Positions 1-10,667 of a stretch of DNA of 64,000 nucleotides are shown piece by piece. The stretch's first letter is position 1; the number at the start of each line of letters is the position of its first letter. The translations under genes and the position numbers were made by a program. Below the pieces are notes generated by a model. That model searched no databases and was not told where the DNA came from. It saw only the letters and a program-made list of their open reading frames with translations. The stretch spans positions 25,539,001 through 25,603,000 of the forward strand of contig JAZBRS010000023.1 of the NCBI GenBank assembly GCA_037176725.1. The letters run 5' to 3'. The stretch is from Posidonia oceanica (taxonomy: Eukaryota; Streptophyta; Magnoliopsida; Alismatales; Posidoniaceae).

Positions 1-298
1 TCCCTGAGGCAGTACTTCTCCCCAGCAGAGGCACATCGACGACACTCAAGCTGCGCTGGTCCAGATTTCCTACCAACCCTCGCCCCCGTGTCCGCAAGGC
101 TGCTGCAGAATCCCCCTGCTTATCAGTGCTTAATTGCTATGTTCTGTTATCACTTTGCTTAGATGCATATTGGAACTACATTTTTAGTCTCAGTTTCTGC
201 TTGTTGTCAGTGATTACATACCTGCGAGATCTGGCTGTTTATTGATAGCAGGTACCTCAAGCCTTGCGGTAATCAGCCTGTCTTTTGCAACCAGTATA
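1..298 (+). other. Spacer before the extra ORF (copy 1)
   Basis: Non-coding. It matches 53041-53346 in the giant element (shared stretches around the CAGCAGAG, GCTGCGCTGGTCCAGAT and CTGCGAGATCTG words). I see no ORF in it. A GATAGCAG|GTACCT word just before the ORF resembles a splice junction, but this is not proven. Confidence 0.6.
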
Positions 299-1501
299 AT
301 GGGTTTTCCTACTCTGCTGACTCCCGCACATTGCTCGGAAACCCTGCAAGAATGGATCGGCAGGCTCACTCAAGTAGACTGTGAAAAGCTGCGCTTGTGG
401 GGCATACCAACCAAACTGCTGAAGGCCGCTGATGTGGAGGTCAGCCGCCACCTTCTGTGTGCCGCCGCAAGATTCTGGAAGCCGGCGCATCATGTCTTCC
501 GTTTCAACAAGACTGAGCTGACACCTACACTGGAAGAGGTACGTCGGGTCTGCGGCTTTTCAAAGATCTTGGGACCGCCTGTTTTCATGAGGTGCGACGG
601 ATATCTCCGGGTCCTGAACCAACTGACTGGGCTCTCCACTCAAGACTGCCAACAGAAGCTAATCTGCACCAGTGGAACAGAGCCCATGCTTCGCCTTGCA
701 CACTTTGATGATATCTTGAACAAGCACGCTGACCTCGGAGATGAGCTGTGGCTCCGAGGATTCGTCATCCGCTTTCTGGGCGAACTAATCTTTACTCATG
801 GCTGACTGACAGTGGCCATCGAGGTCGCAGAAATTACACTAGCTGTGGTGACCCAGCACATAGACCTGGCACCAGTCGTCTTGGCAGAGACTTATCGCGG
901 GCTAGACTGCATTTCTCATCGCTGTCGCCACTTCCACGGTTGCGGAGCACTTATACAAGTCTGGCTGATCGCGCACTTAGAGATGGACCTTCTGCGCCCT
1001 CAAGTGCATGCTTTCGAAGCTTACTGCAGCAGCGCCCGTACCAGAGCAGACAAGAGCGTCAAAGACGAGTACGAGAGGCTGTCAGCACTGACTGACGACG
1101 CTGTGATCTGGCGCATCGTTCCCTCTGCAGCAGAGCCATTCACAATCTTCTTCAGCGCGCGTGACACGCGGCTGATCATTCTTCCAGGCTTCACAGCAGG
1201 CGTAGAGTACCATCCAATCAGGGTCATGCGCCAGTTCGGCTTCCAGCAGGGCGCATTCATTGACAGTACAACGCCTGAACTTCTACAGATGTACCCTCTC
1301 AGCACCACTGCCCCGACCGAGAAGCTCGCTAGTCTGATACAGCACGGGGTCCAATCTACAGACGTTGCAGCTGTAAGAGGTACTGGATGCACTCCTGATT
1401 ATGAAGCCGAAGTCCGACAGCTCTGGCCAATCACTGAAGTCCCGCCAGGCGGCCCCCTATTCCCCGACTCCAGGCAGCCAAAGAGGGCCCGAATCGACTA
1501 A
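299..1501 (+). pseudogene. Extra retrotransposon ORF (DUF7745/plant-mobile-domain-like), one nonsense codon
   Basis: This is an accessory protein of the element, not gag or pol. The ATG at 299 matches the ATG at 53347 of the second copy (both begin MGFPTLLTPAHCSE). The frame is open to a TGA at 803-805 and then runs on in the same frame to the stop at 1499-1501. The second copy has CGA (Arg) where this one has TGA, a C-to-T change at a CpG. Motifs such as FWKPAHHVF and ELTPTLEEVRR resemble the DUF7745/plant mobile domain proteins carried by Ogre-like elements. That assignment is from memory of the pattern and the function is unknown. In Ogre elements such an ORF usually lies upstream of gag; in the second copy it lies downstream of integrase. 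Confidence 0.75.
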
Positions 1502-1814
1502 GCCCTTGTGCGACCATCATGTGGTCTTCTTTCAAATTGTGCTGTACATTTCTGGCCTGCCGCAGGCATTGTACTTATCAAGATCATATCAATGGAAACT
1601 GTTTCTGCTTTCTGCTTGCACATCAAGACTCTTTGCTGCATTGCATATTCATTATCATCACCATCTTGGGCCCTCTAATCAGACTTGTAGACATCCCAAC
1701 GCGGCGAAGTCCTCAACACCCAATCCGGAGCCCAGAGCATCTGCAGGCCCGCGACACCAAGCTCCGCCGTCCGGCGCCCTCAGCTGGTCATCCCCGGCTG
1801 GGCCGCTGTCCCCT
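1502..1814 (+). other. Spacer after the extra ORF (copy 1)
   Basis: Non-coding. It is homologous to 54550-54848 in the giant element (shared TTTCTGCT, CATTATCATCA and GGGCCCTCT words). No gene or repeat array is seen. Confidence 0.6.
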
Positions 1815-2510
1815 GCGGGCTGGCACCCCAAACTGCTCGGCGAAGGGTCCGTCAACCTGACACCCTTCTCGGCTGGTCATCCCCAGCTGAGTCCCCAGTT
1901 GGTCGTCCCCAGCTGGATCACTATCTCTGCGGGCTGGCACCCCAAACTGCTCGGCGAAGGGTCCGTCAACCTGTCATCCTTCTCGGCTGGTCATCCCCAG
2001 CTGAGTCCCTAGCTGGTCGCCCCCAGCTGGATCATTATCTCTGCGGGCTGGCACCCCAAACTACTCGGCGAAGGGTCCGTCAACCTGACACCCTTCTCGG
2101 CTGGTCATCCCCAGCTGAGTCCCCAGCTGATCGCCCTCAGCTGAGTCCCTTGCGGGCTGGCACCCCAAACTGCTCGGCGAAGGGTCCGTCAACCTGTCAT
2201 CCTTCTCGGCTGGTCATCCCCAGCTGAGTCCCCAGTTGGTCGCCCCCAGCTGGATCATTATCTTTGCGGGCTGGCACCCCAAACTGCTCGGCGAAGGGTC
2301 CGTCAACCTGACACCCTTCTCGGCTGGTCATCCCCAGCTGAGTCCCCAGTTGGTCGCCCCCAGCTGGATCACTATCTCTGCGGGCTGGCACCCCAAACTG
2401 CTCGGCGAAAGGTCCGTCAACCTGACACTCTTCTCGACTGGTCATCCCCAGCTGAGTCCCCAGCTGATCGCCCTCAGCTGAGTCCCTTGCGAGCTGGTAC
2501 CCCAAACTAC
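1815..2510 (+). repeat. Tandem array, unit about 108-115 bp
   Basis: The word GCGGGCTGGCACCCCAAACT starts at 1815, 1929, 2043, 2151, 2266 and 2380, with a degenerate start at 2489. Steps are therefore 114, 114, 108, 115, 114 and 109 bp. Units contain inverted repeats: GAAGGGT pairs with ACCCTTC or, with a wobble, ATCCTTC, and CAGCTGG pairs with CCAGCTG. The array matches the 83-bp array at 54849 in the giant element. Confidence 0.92.
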
Positions 2511-2515
2511 TCGTC

Positions 2516-2670
2516 TGACAAGCACGACACTCTTGTCATCACTCTCTGCTTTCGATGCCAAGGACGCGTTGGCCAACCCCTGGTGTCATCTCGACACCAG
2601 GGGCATCTTTTGATCGCCCCTTGGTATCATTCTTTCCCTCTTTCCCCTATGACGTTCCTGGCGTCATGGG
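2516..2670 (+). other. Cluster of strong stem-loops in the 3' region (copy 1)
   Basis: A perfect 11-bp hairpin is made by CCCCTGGTGTC (2577-2587) and GACACCAGGGG (2593-2603) around a 5-base loop. It is enclosed by GATGCCAAGG (2554-2563) with CCTTGGTATC (2619-2628). A further stem is CCTATGACG (2646-2654) with CGTCATGGG (2662-2670). The homologous structure is at 55329-55445. Confidence 0.85.
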
Positions 2671-2740
2671 ATGATTTCTTCTCATCATTCCCTTATCCCT
2701 TCTTTGCCGGCCGATAAGTCCGATATCTTATCATTCTCAT

Positions 2741-3260
2741 CATTCCCTCATCCCCTCTTTGCCGGCCGATAAGTCCGATATCTTATCAATCAACACTTCT
2801 CATCATGATCTCATCCCCCTTTTTAGCTTCACTTCTCATCATGATCTCATCCCCCTCTTTAGATTAATTTCTCATCATGATCTCATCCCCCTCTTTAGCT
2901 TAATTTCTCATCATGATCTCATCCCCCTCTTTAGCTTAATTTCTCATCATGATCTCATCCCCCTCTTTAGCTTAACTTCTCATCATGATCTCATCCCCCT
3001 CTTTAGATTAATTTCTCATCATGATCTCATCCCCCTCTTTAGCTTAACTTCTCATCATGATCTCATCCCCCTCTTTAGCTTCACTTCTCATCATGATCTC
3101 ATCTCCCTCTTTAGCTTAATTTCTCATCATGATCTCATCCCCCTCTTTAGATTAATTTCTCATCATGATCTCATCCCCCTCTTTAGATCACCTTCTCATC
3201 ATTATCTCATCCCCTCTTTGCCGGCCGATAAGTCCGATATCTTATCATTCTCATCATGAT
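2741..3260 (+). repeat. 36-bp tandem repeat array (copy 1)
   Basis: About a dozen 36-bp units carry CTCATCATGATCTCATCCCC followed by CTCTTTAG. The period is a multiple of three, so one frame stays open as a 12-residue repeat. I treat that frame as a by-product, not a gene. GATAAG/CTTATC hairpins (CCGGCCGATAAGTCCGATAT followed by CTTATC) lie at the array edges. Confidence 0.9.
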
Positions 3261-3289
3261 CTTGCCCCCTCTTATCAATCAATCAATCA

Positions 3290-4320
3290 CTCGTGCTAGG
3301 CTGATATCCGAAACTATCTCAGGCTGATATTCCTAAACTATCATCTATCAATCACCCGTGCTAGGCTGATATCCGAAACTATCTCAGGCTGATATTCCTA
3401 AACTATCTTCTGGTCGATCCATGGTCGGCCCGCAGTTGTGTTATACGGCTGACATCCAGTAACTGTCCCTCGTAATTGCACTTCTCCAGTTGATAGGTCT
3501 GTAAACTATCCACCGGTTGACAGGACCGTAAACTGTCGCTCCAGTTGATAGGTCTGTAAACTATCGCGTGCAATTACGTTATACGGCTGACATCCAGTAA
3601 CTGTCCCTTGCAATTGCGGTTTCCAGTTGATAGGTCTGTAAGCTATCCTCCAGTTGATAGGTCTGTAAACTATCCACCGGTTGACAGGACCGTAAACTGT
3701 CGTTAGGCTGATACTCCTAAACTATCACCAGCAATTGCATTATACGGCTGATATCCAGTAACTATCCCTCATCATTGCGCGTTTCCAGTTGATAGGTCTG
3801 TAAACTATCCGCCGGTTGACAGGACCGTAAACTGTCGCTCCAGTTGATAGGTCTGTAAACTATCAGCCAGTTGGTAGGACTGTAAACTACCACGCGCAAT
3901 CATGTTATACGGCTGACATCCAGTAACTGTCCCTCGCAATGCCGCTTCCAGTTGATAGGACTGTAAACTATCCGCCAGTTGATAGGTCTGTAAACTATCC
4001 GCCGGTTGACAGGACCGTAAACTGTCGCTCCAGATGATAGACTGTAAACTATCCGGCATTGCGTTATACAGCTGATATCCAGTAACTATCCCTCATGGTT
4101 TGTGGTTTCCAGTTGATAGGTCTGTAAACTATCCGCCAGTTGATAGGTCTGTAAACTATCCGCCAGTTGATAGGACTGTAAACTATCCCACAACCATGTT
4201 ATACGGCTGATATCCAGTAACTATCACTCACAACTGCCTCCGGTTGACAGGACCGTAAACTGTCACTCCCGGTTGATAGAACCGTAAACTATCCGGACGA
4301 TAAGCCCGTCACCTTATCAT
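3290..4320 (+). repeat. Hairpin array with covarying stems (copy 1)
   Basis: Dozens of 20-27 bp units form small stem-loops. The main form is GATAG-gtctgtaaa-CTATC (for example 3492-3510). Variants change both arms together: GACAG/CTGTC (3519-3537) and GGTAG/CTACC (3873-3891). Groups of units sit inside longer outer stems: 3471-3480 with 3569-3578, 3609-3617 with 3731-3739, 3771-3781 with 3893-3903, 3936-3944 with 4054-4062, and 4095-4105 with 4188-4197. Blocks are separated by a linker of the form TTATACGGCTGACATCCAGT. The homologous array is at 56390-57260. Confidence 0.93.
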
Positions 4321-4793
4321 TTTTTTTCCCTTTTCGGCGTGACCTTGTCCCAGGAAGACGAGGCCATGCACCCCCTTTCTACGATAGGAGAGTTGGCCTC
4401 TCTCCCCTCGCGCCCCTTTCTCTTCTCTCTGCTAGCTTGCTCCCCGGGCGGGGACCAGCTGCACCCTGCTCTCCTTCGCTTTGTCGCGCAAGTCTGGCCT
4501 CCCTGCCAGATGTTCGCGCCACATCGCACCTTTTTATCATTCCTCCTGCATCATCTCTGCACTTTCTTAGCTAGCACTGCATATTACTCCAGTATCACTT
4601 GCACAGCATCAGCATTTTCTTTTAGCTGCACTAACTCTTTTATACTAACCTTTGCATTTGCATCAGCATGCATTACACACTGCACAGCATCCATCTGCAC
4701 TGGCATTTTGCATTGCGGCAACGGGCTACGATCTTCGGTGCATCCGCCGAATAAGTAGCTCACGCCCATAGCAACCCGCTACTCCCGTCGGTC
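4321..4793 (+). other. 3' spacer before the polypurine tract (copy 1)
   Basis: Non-coding. It matches 57261-57741 in the giant element. It contains small inverted repeats such as AGTAGC/GCTACT near 4755-4783 and TTCGG/CCGAA near 4735-4752. No gene is seen. Confidence 0.6.
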
Positions 4794-4877
4794 AGATGGG
4801 GTGTCTTGTCAACCCTGAGCAGCGGCCGCGCTCCGCTTACCCTCGCTCAGGGAGGGGCATCTGTTGACACCCCATCT
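4794..4877 (+). promoter_or_regulatory. Polypurine tract in a conserved double hairpin at the 3' LTR edge
   Basis: The purine run AGGGAGGGG (4849-4857) lies four bases before LTR A and is the plausible plus-strand priming site. It overlaps the right arm of a perfect 8-bp stem, CCCTGAGC (4813-4820) with GCTCAGGG (4845-4852). An outer 12-bp stem pairs AGATGGGGTGTC (4794-4805) with GACACCCCATCT (4866-4877), the first bases of the LTR. The same arrangement is conserved at 57742-57825. Confidence 0.85.
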
Positions 4878-6770
4878 TGGCAGGCCCGGACCTTTGGAGC
4901 CCTCCTGGTGATTGCTGGTTCAAACCCCAACCAAACCCTAACCCTAATCCTCCTCTCTACCCTTCAAAATCAGCCTGTTTTGACCTAAACCTTTATCCCC
5001 CTTCCCAACCTCAAAACCTAACCAAAATCCATAGGAAAATCCACCACTATCCACCCAACAAACCTACCCAAAAACTTAGAAATTTCCAAACCTAACCCAT
5101 CCCCAAAAATCCTAGGAAACCTAGGTGAAACTACCCTTTTTCTACACCTTGAAACCCCTGCAAAACCTCCTTAGAATCAAACCAAAACTTTAGAACCAAC
5201 ACTTCAAACCCTAGACTACCCACTCACCAATTCTCACCCCATTCCAAGACCATTAAGACCCTCTTTCACCCAAATTATCTTTTTCTCTCTCCGGGATTAT
5301 CATTTTCTCTCTCCTCTCCTCTCTCCTGATTATTATCTCTCTTTTCATCCCTTTCTTATCCTTTTTCTGGTCTGGCTGTGGACCCCCTCTGTGCTTCTAT
5401 CCTTCCTCTATCTTATCCCTATTTTTACTTTATTTTAACACCCTTTCTGAATTTTAAAAAATCGTTTTCCTCCAACCTATCTCTTTTCCTCTTATCTCCC
5501 TCTTTTCTCCATTTCTTTCCTCCTTCTCTTTTCCTTTTCTCCCTTTTGCAAAAATCCACAAAAACCCATAAAAATCTATAAAACCTCAAAACATAAAAGA
5601 AACAATTCAGAACTCTAAGAAAAACAACTAAAAAACATTAAGGAAGCTATTAACAACTTAAACTTAACTAAATCAAGTTAAAAGAAAAACCAAACATGCA
5701 AGCTAAAAAATGCAAAAAAAATCAAAAGAAAACACTGAAAAATCAAGAAAAAAGCTAAAATAAAATTGAAACCCACCAAAAATAAAAACCCCATCAGAAG
5801 AATTAAAAGACAAACCCTAAAAAGAAGAATTAAAAATCAAACACTAAAACAAGTAACTAAAGAAGGCAAAAGACTTAACCTAATAAACATAAGAAAAACA
5901 AGTTAAATAATTATTAAAAAAAAAAGAAGAGAAAAACACATCTGAAAGACTTGAAAACACTCTATCAAACCAGAAAAATCCAACTAAAAACCTCAAGAAA
6001 AATCAATAAATAAAAATCAAAACATAACTTAAAAGACTTAAAAAGGAAGAAACCCTAAGAAGACTAAAACTTAAAAACCTAAAACCAACCTTGATTAATA
6101 CGAAATTAAATCCTAAAAAAAATCCTAATTGATATCCTAAGTGTCCAACAACGGAAATACAATTTTTAAAATAATTTAAAAAAGGTTTAACAAGCATTTA
6201 ATCAAGTGAAAACCAATTAAAAACAAAACCAAAACCCTAAAACCCTAATTAAGCTCAAAACACATTAATCAACTCAAAATGACCATTAAAAATTCTAATT
6301 AAAATCCTAATCTATAGCACAACCCTTCTAATATTTTTATTTATTTTTAGTTCCTTTTTATTAATTTTATTTCCCCATTTTACCCTCTCTTTCCTTCTTA
6401 CTTCTCTCTTTCTTTCTTTCTTTTCTTTACCGGGCCCTTTGGCCCGTTTCTTCTTTTTATTCTTTGTTTTTGTTTTCTTCCTTCGGCCCACAGTCCGGCC
6501 CGCCTTCTCCACCCTTCTTCTTCCTTCTGCTTTTTTTTCTCTTCAGCCAGCTTTCCTCTCCCGCGAGCCAGCTGCCTTTCCCTCCTCCCATTTAAATTTC
6601 GAAGCTCCATCCTTTCATCTACAGCAGCTTGCCGCTCTCTCCTGTCTCAGCGTCGATTCTGGGAGGCATTCAATGCCCGTCGCCTCGCCGGCATCCGTCC
6701 CCTCCGCTGCAGTAACCGCCGGCCGAGTTTGAATTCCCAGCTCGCGCCCAGCAGCAAGCAGCTCCTCATT

Positions 6771-6778
6771 CATAAACC
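6771..6778 (+). promoter_or_regulatory. Possible TATA element of LTR A
   Basis: CATAAACC occupies the same place as GATATAAT (39133) in LTR F and GATAAAAG (31778, 59738) in LTRs D and E. Each is followed by a conserved CTTCAATCC-like word that could be near the transcription start. This is an inference from comparing LTRs. Confidence 0.4.
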
Positions 6779-9700
6779 TCCCGTCCTCCCTTCAATCCAG
6801 AATGTCAGACAGAGCCGGAGTGTGAGCAAGCAAGTGCGAGTGACAATCTAGAACCAGAGAGAGCAGACCTGAGAGCGAACCAGAGGCCAAAATTCCAGCA
6901 ATTTCCTCCACCTGTGCGACCCTCCTCCTTCTCCTCTTCACCTCCCAATTTCCAGAGAGAAGAGAGCAGTGAGAGTAGGGCTTGAGAGAGCCTTGGCATC
7001 CCGGAGAGAGACCTGGATCCCAGAGCAATCCCCACCTGAAGCCTTCCTCTTTCTCCCCAGAAATCTTCAGAAAAACTTCCTTCACCTTTTCCAGTAAACC
7101 AAGCCCCGTCCAAGCCTTCATCCTTCTCCCAATTCCTCCCCCAACTTCACCCAACAGCCAGCCTTCATCCCCGATTTCCCATTGCCTTTTCACCACCTAA
7201 ACTACTCTGAAACACCACCTGACCTCAACCTGCACCCCAACGCAACCCACCAGACAATTCCCCTCACCACAGCCCGCAGCTCCTTCCCAAACTCCACCCA
7301 GCTACCCACCGAACCCCCACCTTTCCAGAGCCCCGACCTTCAGCCCTCTCACCCACCACAGACCTTAAACTCCACAACAAACACTTTGCTTCATTCCAGA
7401 CCAGAACTCAGCCCGGCCTCCTAACTTCCTCCACACCTTCCAGAACAGCAGCCCGAGCATCCAACCTCGCTCGCCAGACCTCCAGCAACCTCCCGGAGGG
7501 TTTCACTCCACTGGACGAGCAGCAACACCCCCCCCGGCCTCCGGCAGTATCTTTTGAACCCACAAATGCCGATCCTCCGTCCGAGCAGCTGAAGTCCCAC
7601 CTGACCGTTCGAGAAGCTTCGGAGCGTCATCCTGAAGACGCCCGGACCACCGCGAGCCGCCAGCATCCTCCGCAGCAACCGGACGACGAGCTCCGGCCGG
7701 CTCCTACACTGCTGAGGTCGGGGGCGCGCTCCGGACGCGATCAGAGGTAAATCCTCCTTCCCCTAGCTCCCTCTCCTCCTCCTGCTGCTTCTCCGCCGGT
7801 CAGAATCGGCTTCCGAGCCTTCCGGACGCCGCAACAGCTCGCCGGTCTTCCTTTCTTCTTCGGCGCCGGTCCCTTGACCTCCACGACGCTCCGGCCAGCA
7901 GAGCGAACTCCGGACAGTTCCCAGGGCTCCAGACGAACGCCAGCGCCAAGCTCCGCCGGTCTGCGCCTCCCCAACCTCCCCTGTCGGCGGCGACGAGTAC
8001 TGCCGGCGTTCTGCTACAGTGCTCGTCAACCGCCGACTAGCACTGTTCATTTATTTTTTCTTTAGTAAAGTTTTAGATGTAAATATTGCATGTTTAGCTT
8101 AAGTTTTTTAATTATTGCGCTCTAGTCCTTCTGTCATTTAATGTGCTTAGTTTTAAATTAAATACTATGCTAAATTGCAGCTTTTATTTATGTTTGTCAG
8201 TATTTGCCTTCTGGTCCTGTCACTGTGCGTTTCAGTTATAATATTTTGTAGTTTAGCCCCTCTGCTTTTGTTTTTTGCATGTAGGTCCTGTCTTAAATCA
8301 GTTCATTTATTTACATGCATTTTGCCATATTGCATTGCATTCCAGGTCCCTGCATGTTTCTGATTTTGCATGTAGGTCCATGCACTGTAGGAACTTAGCT
8401 TTTATTTTCTTATTTTGCATACTGCATTGCATTTTTTACCTTCTGCCTTTGCATATTTGCATTTAGGTCCATTTTAAATGGACAGTAACTCTTGCATGCA
8501 TTTTTAGCTTATTGCATTGCATTTTTTGACCCTGTTCTTTTTAAAAATTACACTGTAGTCCTGTCCCTTGTTTTTCAGAGCATGTTTTCCATATAAAATT
8601 GCATATTTGACCCCTGCATGATTTGAAAATCACACATAGGTCCTTGCATCTTTTAAAAATCATGTGAAAAGACCATTTTGCCCCTAGGTTGCATCCTAGC
8701 TCCTATGATTGCCAAATTGCATGCAGACCCTCCACTAGTATTCTCAGACTCCCCAGAACCCTATTTTCTGGAAAATTTGCATCTTAGACCCCAGTTTTCT
8801 TAAAATTGCTTTTTGATCCCTTTCTGCTTTCAAAACCTCTTTCAAAGCATACCCTCTTTTCAAAACAGCTTTCTGAGCCTAGTTTTTTTGCAAAATGGAC
8901 CCCTGTCCTCCCCTATTTTCGAAATCCTTTCCTGTGGACCCCTGTTTTCTGGAAAATTTGCATTTTTAGCCCCTTTCTTTTTCAAAATACTTTCTGAAAT
9001 CCTGGCTTTTCCCAGTTTCTCCTCTTTGCTTTTTCTTGCTTTTGCATGCATCCTGCATTCATTTAGTCTTGCATTCTAGCATCCTTTTGCACACACTAAG
9101 CACTTTTAGCTCCCTTTCACTTGGGAGGACCTTTTGCACATCCCTAGGACCTCCTAAACACCTAGATCTGTTCTTCTCCCCTGTTCTGGCCCTTCTGCCT
9201 TGAAGCTGTGATATCTTCCAATCCGGCCGTTGGATCGTCTCAATTAAGCTGCCCAGGCGACCGCAGCGAAGCGCTCTTCAGCATGGACCAGATAGATTTC
9301 AGATCAGGCTCCCAGATCTCTAGGTATGTCCTCCTGAACCTCTACATTGCATTTGCATGCCATCTGCACAGTTTTCCTTGTTTTCGCTTTCTGTTTCTTT
9401 GAGCATGTAGAATAGGGCCTCCCCTTTCTGCTTGTATCTTCCAATCCCCGTTTCGCGTATTCCTGAGTGTTTTGTGTTGTGTTTTCCCTGGATTTGCCAC
9501 TTAATGTGACTTTCTTCCCCCTTTTCCACGATCCGATCGCATCGCGAGCTTTGGGCAGCATGCGAGACACACCGTGGAACGGTTCAGTGGGAAATGGTCG
9601 CAGAAGAGGTGGTAATCCCCCCGTTTGCTCACCCTCCCCTTTGTAGGTCTTCACACCTACTCTGTGTGGCCCTGAACAACGCCTGTTCTCACACATGCGC

Positions 9701-9784
9701 TGTTCTGCTTCTCCTTTTTCTGCTTCTAATCTTTTCTTTGCATTTTGCATTCGCACAGCTTTTCCGAGGTTTTATCTCGCTGTT

Positions 9785-10075
9785 TTGGCACCGTTTTGCG
9801 TGCCCGTGCTCGTCTTGGCACCGTTGTGCGTGCCAGCTTTGTCTTTCGCGTCGTTTTGCACGCTCGTCCCGTTTTGGCACAGTTTTGCGTGCCCGTCACC
9901 GTCTTTTGCACCGATTTGCGTACCGCCTTGCTTTCTCGCCTGTTTTGCATACCGACCTTGTCTTTTTACACCGTTTTGCGCGCTTTCTTGTTTTTCGCCT
10001 CGTTTTGCGTGTTTTTATGTCGTTTTCTCTTGCATGTCGATTGCATTGCATGGTTTTACCGTTGTTTTGCTTTCT
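9785..10075 (+). repeat. GGCAC/GTGCC hairpin array inside LTR A
   Basis: Degenerate units of about 27-36 bp built on GGCACCGTTTTGCGTGCC, in which GGCAC can pair with GTGCC. The same array occurs in every other LTR of the window. Confidence 0.8.
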
Positions 10076-10667
10076 CGCCTGCATTTGCATATAGGGCTGT
10101 GATGCTTACTGCCTGGAGTTCTCACGAGCCAGGTTTCACCCGGTTCGGAACACAGACAGCGCAGCTGAGCACTTAGACAGCACGTTTACTTCCTTTCTTT
10201 GCATCTCTCCACTTAGAGCATACCTCGAGCATTCATTTAGGCATTCATAGGCACATAGGCATTCAATCCTGCATTTCCCTGCGTATGCGAGCGTAAGCCT
10301 AGAAAGACCGATCTTCGGGCGTGTCGGGGGTGCCTAACACCTTCCCCGCACGTAACAGGAGTCCTTGCCCTGTCTTTTGGCCCGCAATGACCGTACTGCC
10401 TTTATCCTAGGCTAGAGTCATCTCATTTGCATTTGTTTGCATTTGTTTTCCTCTGCATTGCTTTGCTTTGCATTTCTTGCTCGGTTTTGCGCGTTAATTC
10501 ACGCATTTCCCTGGTTTTCCTTGTCTCCCGTTAATAGACATGGTGGCGACTCTGATTTGTCTTATCTTACTCTTTTCTCCTCGATTTCAAGTGTTTTCGA
10601 GTCGAGCCTCTTCCTCGGATCCAATCGCCGCTAAATAGCGAGCCTGATTCCGATCGGGATCGCTACA

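Larger units (their letters stand above)
1..10667 (+). mobile_element. 3' part of a Tat-lineage Ty3/gypsy element (copy 1)
   Basis: This is the downstream end of an LTR retrotransposon whose 5' LTR, gag and pol lie before the window. In order it holds the extra ORF, a chain of tandem-repeat arrays, a polypurine tract and a full 3' LTR ending CTACA at 10667. The same order occurs at 53041-63584 in the giant element, so the layout is a family trait. The expected 3' target duplication would be GAGAC (10668-10672); its partner is outside the window. The element lies in minus-strand retroelement DNA. Confidence 0.9.
4862..10667 (+). repeat. LTR A: 3' LTR of copy 1 (5806 bp)
   Basis: It starts TGTTGACACC directly after the polypurine tract and ends GGGATCGCTACA. 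The order inside is an AC-rich start, a pyrimidine-rich stretch, an A-rich stretch (5570-6320), a CT-rich promoter-like zone with CATAAA at 6771-6778, a GC-rich zone, a region full of TTGCATnTAGGTCC words, an exon-like block near 9190-9325, a hairpin array (9785-10075) and a conserved block containing GGGTGCCTAACACCTTCCCC near 10325-10350. It is the same subfamily as solo LTR F. Confidence 0.93.

Noticed and set aside
2759..3259. 166-codon ORF with a 12-residue repeat
   Set aside because: It follows from a 36-bp tandem repeat whose length is a multiple of three. There is no non-repeat domain, and the counterpart at 55446-56297 has a different unit mix.
4935..4955. Telomere-like AACCCTAACCCTAAT at LTR starts
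   Set aside because: Only about two CCCTAA units, and found near the start of several LTRs, so it is part of the LTR and not a telomere.
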